Below are positions 57,403-64,000 of a DNA stretch of 64,000 nt, one piece after another. The stretch's first letter is position 1. The number at the start of each line of letters is the position of its first letter. Both the position numbers and the translations under genes were made by a program. Source of the stretch: Auricularia sp. M13. Lineage: Eukaryota; Basidiomycota; Agaricomycetes; Auriculariales; Auriculariaceae. The stretch covers positions 1,798,001 to 1,862,000 of the forward strand of contig CM073203.1 in assembly GCA_037042915.1 (NCBI GenBank), read 5' to 3'. A model generated the notes under the pieces. It was not told where the DNA came from and did not search any database. It saw only the letters and a list, made by a program, of their open reading frames with translations.

Positions 57403-58504
57403 GGTGAGTGTAGTAGCTGGAATGCAAGCGGGGGCGAAATGAGAGGTGAAGGAAGAAGAGAAGCTGTTCCCAAGGCTAAATATGCGTTTGGATTCGGATG
57501 TGCAGACACATGCCAGCCAATCAGGAGAGGGATACGCGGCGTTGGGTGCGCAGCAGGCATGACATCTGGGCGGCTGGCTCAGCATAAGACGATGACCACG
57601 TCAAAGCACCGTCAGACATTGAATGTCGGGGGCCGGAGAAGCTGACCTCGGCTGCAGTTGCATGCACGGCCGCCTGGATAATGATCCACCGGCGGTCCAA
57701 GACGCTCACTGTCATTCACTGTTCAGTCTTTGGGTCTGCTATTGATGAGGACCTACTGGCAGTACATCCTTTGGCCAAAACGTGAAGACTGTGATAATGG
57801 TCTTGCGCCTGGCTGCGTGCTGGCGACCGGCGGACAAGCGTCGATCTGTACCAATTTGAGAAATGATCGTAGCGCCGCTGGATTCGCGGCAGTCACCGAC
57901 TCCTTGGACGATGGAATCCCATCTGATACTGTACTGAAGGAGAAAACTGATCATTATTGCATGAGAACACCTGATATACCGTACACCTTAGTCGCTATCT
58001 TGCTCATTGTGAAAGTCATTCAGTTTTTGAGCTGAGTCGAGGATGTGTCGCAGCGAACAACTTGAAGTTGTGCAACAGCTGCGCACGATGCGAGTCATGC
58101 GATTCCAGTCGACACAACATCTGGGGACTAAGAATCTGTGTACAGGTAGCATCCGAGTGATGCGCCGGCGGTGACTGAGGCTCATAGTGGCTCGCAAACG
58201 GGTTCACTGTCAGCAAGATCATGGACCCCGTACAGCAACATGGACCCCGTGCAGCAACATGGCGACCCTCCTGAAGTCCGTAATCGGTGGCCATCGATTG
58301 CTGAGTATTCAACGTTCAACTGACGATATCAGACGCCTCTCGCGCGCGGTGACGACGCGGCTGCGAAGCCGTTCTGAAGGAGAGACACAGTGAACTGCAT
58401 TTGTCGGGCGCTAACGCAGCATGCAGCCCTGAGCTCGCTGTGTGTGCATATAAACCAGCGCATGCATACTGAACCGCTCGCGAGCTGGTCATGCTAGGGC
58501 AAAG
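57403..58504. other. Intergenic, no supported gene
   Basis: Upstream region of paralogue 2 followed by sequence without a supported gene. Confidence 0.4.
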
Positions 58505-59350
58505 ATCGGCCGACCGTTGACGGGCCTGCCGGAGAATAGCCTTGACGAGGCCGACAACTTCCTGGCGAAGCTGCCGCCGATGACCGCACCGGAGAGGGCA
58601 CTGGAGATTCCAGCGTGCGACAGGCGGACGGTGCGCGCGCATATCTACAAGCCGACCAGCACACCCAAGGACGTGCCACGGCGGCGGCTTCACGATGGGC
58701 GACCTTCTACACGACGAGGACACGGCTGTCGTCGCGCGCCCACCTGCCGCCTCGCACCTCACCCGCGGCAGCGGACGACATGTGGAGCACGCTGCATTGG
58801 CTCACGCAGTCTGCGAACGCCACAACGCTCAGCGCCGACCTGGGCGCGGGCTTTGTCCTCGGCGGCATCGGCGCCGGCGGGAACCTCGCGGCCACCACGG
58901 CGCAGCGCCATGTCTAGGACGGCGCGGGCGCAACGCTCAGGGGAGTCGCGCTCGTAGTGCCATACGTGCCCGAGTCGATCGTGCCCGTCATGTACAAGGA
59001 CATGATCCTCGGCCTCGTGCTGAACTTGAACGTTTGAACGCGCTCGTCGTCCACCAGGCCGCGATGGACCATGTCGTGCGTGTCAACAAGTTCGACTCAA
59101 AGTCGCCCAAGTTCTCACCGTTCAACGACCTGAACGCGCACGTCGGACTGTCGCCTGTATACGTCCACCTCGCCGGCTAGGACCTGCTGCGCGATGTATC
59201 TACGAGCGCGCCAGCTCTGCGTCTAGACCCGCCTCGACGTCTACCCGGTGTGATGCACGGCTATTCGGGCATAATAACCATGCTTTCCGAGTCGAAGAAG
59301 GCCGATGTCGACCTCGTTAAGGCTGCCGGATGGCTGCTCAGCAAGGAGGT
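58505..59350 (+). pseudogene. Alpha/beta-hydrolase (esterase) pseudogene
   Basis: Pieces of an alpha/beta-hydrolase fold-3 type esterase are in order but in different frames: LTGLPENSLDEADNFLAKLP and EIPACDRRTVRAHIYKPTS, the oxyanion-hole HGGGFTMGD-like piece near 58676-58700, LGGIGAGGNLAATTAQ near 58858-58905, SPKFSPFNDLNAHVGLSPVY near 59103-59160, and PGVMHGYSG near 59247. Typical members read GGISAGGNLA; here the nucleophile Ser position is Gly. An in-frame stop follows TAQRHV (near 58916) and another follows YVHLAG (59178). The regions carrying the middle of the fold are missing or scrambled. A dead gene. Confidence 0.75.
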
Positions 59351-62155
59351 TAGCGATGAGGATACGGCAAAAGCGGTTACTGCTGCTGTCGGTGCTTCCT
59401 GGCCGCCTACTCCTTCCACTGCTGGATCATGAGCTCAATTCGTATAAAGGATCCAACGTTGTATTGAATGCTTACCCAGATCGACCAGTTGCAAGAGATA
59501 TCCGTCCTTGATAGCAGTCGGCTTGGGCAGGAGATATGAGGATCGAGCCCTGCCGCACTCACCATGGCGGAATGTAGGACAAGGTGGGTGATAGACTCAG
59601 TCGTGAAGCACAAGCACTTTGTCAGAAAGCTGGCGCGGGCGTCGGAGAAGGATACAGGCAAGCGTAGCGTTGTGATGGCCTGTTTGCGTCGCGCCTAGCA
59701 CATGGGCAATTGGGCGTGCGCTGTGGGACGTCGCCACCGACGCACCGCCGTTTAGTATACGACACACATCGACCACTGACCGCACATCCACACGCATGCA
59801 CAATCCTGCGGTTTTCAGCCTTCCATGGGCATCCTAGGCGCAGCGTCGTTTGGCTCCCGTGCCGTTCCACTCGTCGCGGAGCATTTCGCCGCTGCCGCGC
59901 ACATGCGTCCCGGTCCGTCCTCATTCTCCAACTACGAGTGGCTCGTCATTTGTCGATGGCATGGATGAAGTAGACAATATTCAGCGCAGTGGCCAAAGTC
60001 CGCCGAGCTGCAGGAAAGGCACACCGCGAACAGCTATCCGGAAGGCAATGTCGTTCGCAGTGCTGGTTATATAGTGCCGGGTCTTGGTAGATCCAGGGTA
60101 AGTAGAGCAGTAGACACTTTATCTGTGCATGCCGTCACGCCGCGCGCGGCTCGTAGCCGGGTCACCATGCGCCTGTGTGGTCCGCATTCCTGTCAGTGAT
60201 ACAGCTTCACACAGGTAATCTCACGCACAGGGCTTGAAGTCGGAGCAGGTTTGGCTTGCAGCCGGGAATTTGTGTGGGATGAGCGTGGTCCAGCGCGGTG
60301 AGCTGCTGCGCCAGCTGCTAGTCACACGAACCCGCTGCACCTGCGGGTATCGCAGTTGACCATGGAAAAATGCGACCTGAAGGATTGGGATATTGGTCAT
60401 TCAAGCCAGGTTGTGACGCTCGTCAATACTCCAGTACTCACGGTCCCGAGGTCATTAAAATCAAAACTTCAGTGCACCAGCCTTCGAAGCGCTCTGGTCA
60501 GTCACAGCAAGAGAAATTTCGCGGTTTAACACCTACATTTGGCTTCTAGAGCTTCTATAACCGACCAGGCACCTGGGCGCAAAAGACGACGTAGGATCGT
60601 GTGCTGAGAAGAGGCAGCAGCCAAGAGGCGGAGTTGACAGGCGCCCGCAATCGCGCCGTTTGACCCTCGCATGATGTATAGCCCGCGACGTTGAGTCAGA
60701 ACTTCTTTAAAGCTTGCAAAGTATATGTTTCTTCTGATATAAGTCAGTCTTGAATGCTGATAAATGGCAATTGTGCGCCGGACGGGAGTCAGCAGACCGC
60801 AACCATTCTGCAAAAAGTCAGGGATAGCGCAGCAGGGAAGATGGATGAGACATAAGGTCGAGTTTTTATTAGAGCTGCCAGCAGAAATTTGAGTGGTGAG
60901 AGACTCGGGCGCGAGGTTGAGAGCGAGATTCGAGGTGAGTTACCAAATAGGCAGGCTGTCCGGACGCAAACCTCGAAATCCCATTGGTTCGGCGACCGGC
61001 CCGGAGTTTTTCACTGTTTCAACGAAAGAGACCCTCAGGAAAACCGAATTACCTTATCAGGTAAGACTATCGTCTAACCTAATAAGGAGTCGGTGATTCA
61101 CGATTGCGGATCAGACGGACATCACATAATCATTTGCCACATACATACGGAAGTCCCTCACAGCTGCTTCAGTTGTCAATGTTTTGACCGCTAGTACTAT
61201 GTATGCTACGCACAGGAAGTGCAGATCTTTGGGGCTTGACTGGTGTGTGATTGAGGAGGCCTGAAGCCGATATGATCCTTCAGCCTGTTACAATTATGAG
61301 TTCAAACAATCGGCCATATCCCAGCACGGGAACTCTCACCGGTGCGACTCAGCTGATCGGATGCGGAGCGGGGCGCCTACGGGCGAGTAGGCCTCGCAGT
61401 ACAGGGCGAGTGGCTCCGTGAATCAACAGCGGCTTTAGAGCGCGATAATCTGACCTAGATTATATACAACCCTGCGTGCAATCGGAGGATACCGTGACCT
61501 CAACGCAGACTGTCCCATCCTTTCGACACAGCGTGCATGTACTCCGAGGGCAGGTCCGCGATCAGAGTGCGTGCCACATGCATGTGACGAGCGACGGCCA
61601 TCGCATGCTACATAGATTACGTCAAAGCGCAGAAGCAGAACGAGAAGACAAAAAATGTTTCGGCAATATCCGCCGCTTTCCTGTGTCCCAGGTGGATGCC
61701 GTGATAGCTGGATCGACAACGCGCTGCATGGGCATCGTAGTGTGGGCTCGGTACACCATCTAGCGAGCCTGACTTATCGCCATTCGGCATACAACGGGTC
61801 ACAGAACTGTATCCGTTGTGCACGCGCCGCGCGTGCGACTCGGGAGCGGGCTGCAGGCTATGGATACAGAGCGGCCGCTGAGCTTACTTCGTCTTCACGT
61901 TGGGCATCTGGTCGTTCCCTACTTTTGCTCCTGGCTCTGGCTTCTTCCAACTCCCGATGGTCAAGGGCGGCTTGGTTGATCATAGACTCTGAAGTTGCGT
62001 GTTATGTTCAACCTTGCTATGCTTGATGCCCTGTCATGGCTTCCAGTTTGGCATTCAGTGATCAGTTGGACTGGTCCGGCACGATTCGCGGCGCATGCGT
62101 ATTATTGCGAAGTCCATTATTGAATATAACAACGAGCGTGGGTTATTGAAGAAAT
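59351..62155. other. 2.8-kb stretch with no supported gene
   Basis: Short frames on both strands without domains. I see no inverted-repeat ends that would mark an element, and no splice chain. Confidence 0.4.
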
Positions 62156-64000
62156 TTAGGAGACCGGGGTCAGCACGACAGGCAGCTGGACCTTATCGTC
62201 CTTGCGAGTCTGCGGGCGCATCAGCTGGCCCGTGCGCGCCCAGAGCTCGGCCTCGTCGACAGCGAAGCGGAACTCGAACCCGCGGACGATGTGGAACAAC
62301 AGCGACTTCATCTCGGCGACGGCGAAACGATGGCCGACGCAGGCGCGCGGGCCGCCAATGAAGCTCATCAAGTTCGGCGTAATTCCTGGTATGGTCGATG
62401 CGTCGTGCGGAACATTGTCCCAGCGCTCAGGTCTGTTGTGCATCAGCACGCGTCATACGGCCGGCAGCCAAGAGGGCGGGGCTCACTTGAACTCGTCGGC
62501 GTCGGGTCCCCAGATATCCTTGCTGCGATTGATGAGCCAGATAGGAACCTGTACCTGATCGCCGGTCTGGATGCTGTGAAAAACTCTGGTTCAGCAACAT
62601 GCTCGCCAGCCATGGCTGAATACGAACCGTATCTGGGACACCATGTTGCCGTCCAGGTCCCTGACGGGCTTGCTGAGAGGGATGATATCGTCTTGGGCAG
62701 CCTCGCGCGTGAGGAAAGTCACGACGGTATGCACGCGCAGCGTCTCGCGAACGACCTTGTCGAGGTAGGGAAGAGCGTTCAGCGTCTCCAGAATCGGCAT
62801 GTCCGTTCCAACTTGCATCAACTCGGCACGTAGCTTCTTCTGTATCTCCGGATACGCCGCGAGCACGTACATGGCCCATGCCTTGAACGATCTCATACCT
62901 ATATCTGCATAAGAACGGCGTACCTCGTCGTTTCGTGTCCTGCGAGCAGGAATGTCGGAATCTGAGCGAGGACCTCCTCGTCTGAAAGTCTGAACGCGGG
63001 GTCAAGGTCCTGAGCCAGGTTCGCCTGGATAAGTAGCGAGATGAGGTCCTTGCCGCCGATGGACGTCTTCTCGATGCGCTTGACCCCCGCGAGATCGCTG
63101 AGAATGGCCTGCTTCTTCTCTTGTACGATGCGCATGCCGATCTCGTCCATCTTCTTCTTGCTATCGTCGAAATCCTTTATGCGCTGGTCCGGCTGTCGGA
63201 AATTGACGGTTGTCAGTGCAGTGTTGAGCGCGAAACTACCCGTCAAGTCACTCACGAAAAGCGCGCGAAGGATTGGGAACTGGTTATAAAGAAAGCCGCG
63301 TACTTGGGTGCCAGGCTTGACGTCGACGCGGAAGACCTTGTCGAAGGCCTCGGCGAGCTCGTTCTTGGTGCCCTGCTCGTTGAGGGTGTTGAACTCGTAG
63401 TCGAAACCTATTGCAGAATATAATTCCAGCGCACTCATCCCAACGCTCCGAGACTCTCGCACCTGCTTTCCCAATGGCGTCAAGAGTAGCCCTGCTTAGC
63501 CAGTCTAGAGCGTTGAGTTCCACGCTGCCCCCGGCGTCCATGCATTTGTTGTACCAGAGCTCACGCATCTAGTAAGGCCAGCTAAGTTTCCGCATACCTT
63601 ATGAACTACTCATACCTTTGCAGATATCTCGAGGAACGTCTTCGTCATCTCGCGAACATGGGCGTGGCCGAAGCCGGGGTTCATGATCCTGCGCTGAATT
63701 CAAGTGTCAGTCTGGAGAGCATCGGCAGGACAAAGTCTATAAGCACCTGATCCCTGTGCTGCTCGCCTGGCCGAAGAGTTCAGCGTCCGTCGCGACGGGA
63801 TGCACCTCACCAAGCTTACCCTCGGTATACAGTACTCCTGCCGGTCGATCAGCGCACTGCTCGCAACGCAGCCGCGGACGCTCACCTTCGCCAACGATCT
63901 TCAAAAATCCGCGCCGCTGCGCCTCGGTCTTGTGCCAGACGTTCGTCGCAAAAAGCACGTGGGTGATAGCACGCGTGTCGGTCGTGACGAGCTGGTATTT
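62156..64000 (-). CDS. Cytochrome P450 (paralogue 3), 5' end outside the window
   Basis: The gene runs from the stop at 62156 to the window edge; the first exon (membrane anchor and proline hinge) lies beyond 64000. Visible landmarks: the start of KYQL at the edge, THVLFATNVWHKTEAQRRGF, VLYTEG and [15 protein letters not shown] from micro-exons, [26 protein letters not shown] and FIGGPRACVGHRF. At the AGHETT exon end the next exon begins RSFKAWAMYVLAAY instead of [12 protein letters not shown], because the intron 3' end and several codons differ (62886-62929). The intron there would be only about 32 nt. The gene may be impaired even though its frame stays open. Confidence 0.8.

Overview
The window looks like a piece of an Agaricomycete (mushroom or polypore type) basidiomycete genome. 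The genes are GC-rich and cut by many short GT-AG introns, mostly 45-62 bases, which I placed by frame continuity. Several families are ones familiar from Agaricomycetes: multi-copy cytochrome P450s, a kinase with a YYIDFGLS signature, a putative PD-(D/E)XK-like family, an SKN1/KRE6-like GH16 protein and a fungal GT2 membrane glycosyltransferase. No rRNA, tRNA or CRISPR array was found.

Layout. 0.15-15 kb: three related coiled-coil genes on the plus strand (154-1725, 12321-13253, 13478-14797); two carry an RFX-like winged-helix domain at the C-terminus. Between them lie a TA-flanked MITE, a 67-residue protein gene, a secreted-looking hypothetical gene, a secreted haem peroxidase, a prolyl-4-hydroxylase-like dioxygenase and an F-box gene. 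15.6-18 kb: two copies of the PD-(D/E)XK-like family on the minus strand, one broken, with a decayed RFX-like fragment between them. 18-19.7 kb: repeats. 19.8-24.6 kb: the GT2 gene. 26.5-27.4 kb: a terminal-inverted-repeat element. 27.7-30.7 kb: the GH16 gene. 32.1-33.1 kb: an intact third copy of the PD-(D/E)XK-like family. 33.7-36.8 kb: a kinase gene and a hypothetical gene. 37.1-39.4 kb: an Eps15-type EH-domain gene. 39.4-45.1 kb: mostly unassigned. 45.1-64 kb: three paralogous P450s (45.1-47.3 plus; 55.2-57.4 minus; 62.2 to beyond the edge, minus), separated by a single-pass membrane protein gene, membrane-protein and esterase relics, and two adjacent MITEs of hAT and Tc1/mariner type.

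The strongest unexplained signal is in the GT2 gene. On its coding (minus) strand, positions 22460-23562 (1,103 nt) contain no AG dinucleotide at all. The tract starts just before a branch-point-like CTGAC and ends exactly at the 3' splice site, so it reads as an extreme AG-exclusion zone inside a 1.1-kb intron. Other points of note: the coiled-coil/RFX-like tandem family, a GH16 protein lacking the expected catalytic acid/base Glu, a PD-(D/E)XK-like family whose copies here lack the E-x-K signature, and a P450 with an altered I-helix junction.

The peroxidase, P450s, dioxygenase and esterase relic suit an oxidative, wood- or litter-decay lifestyle; GT2 and GH16 fit cell-wall glucan or polysaccharide synthesis. 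Family assignments come from motif recognition, not from database searches.
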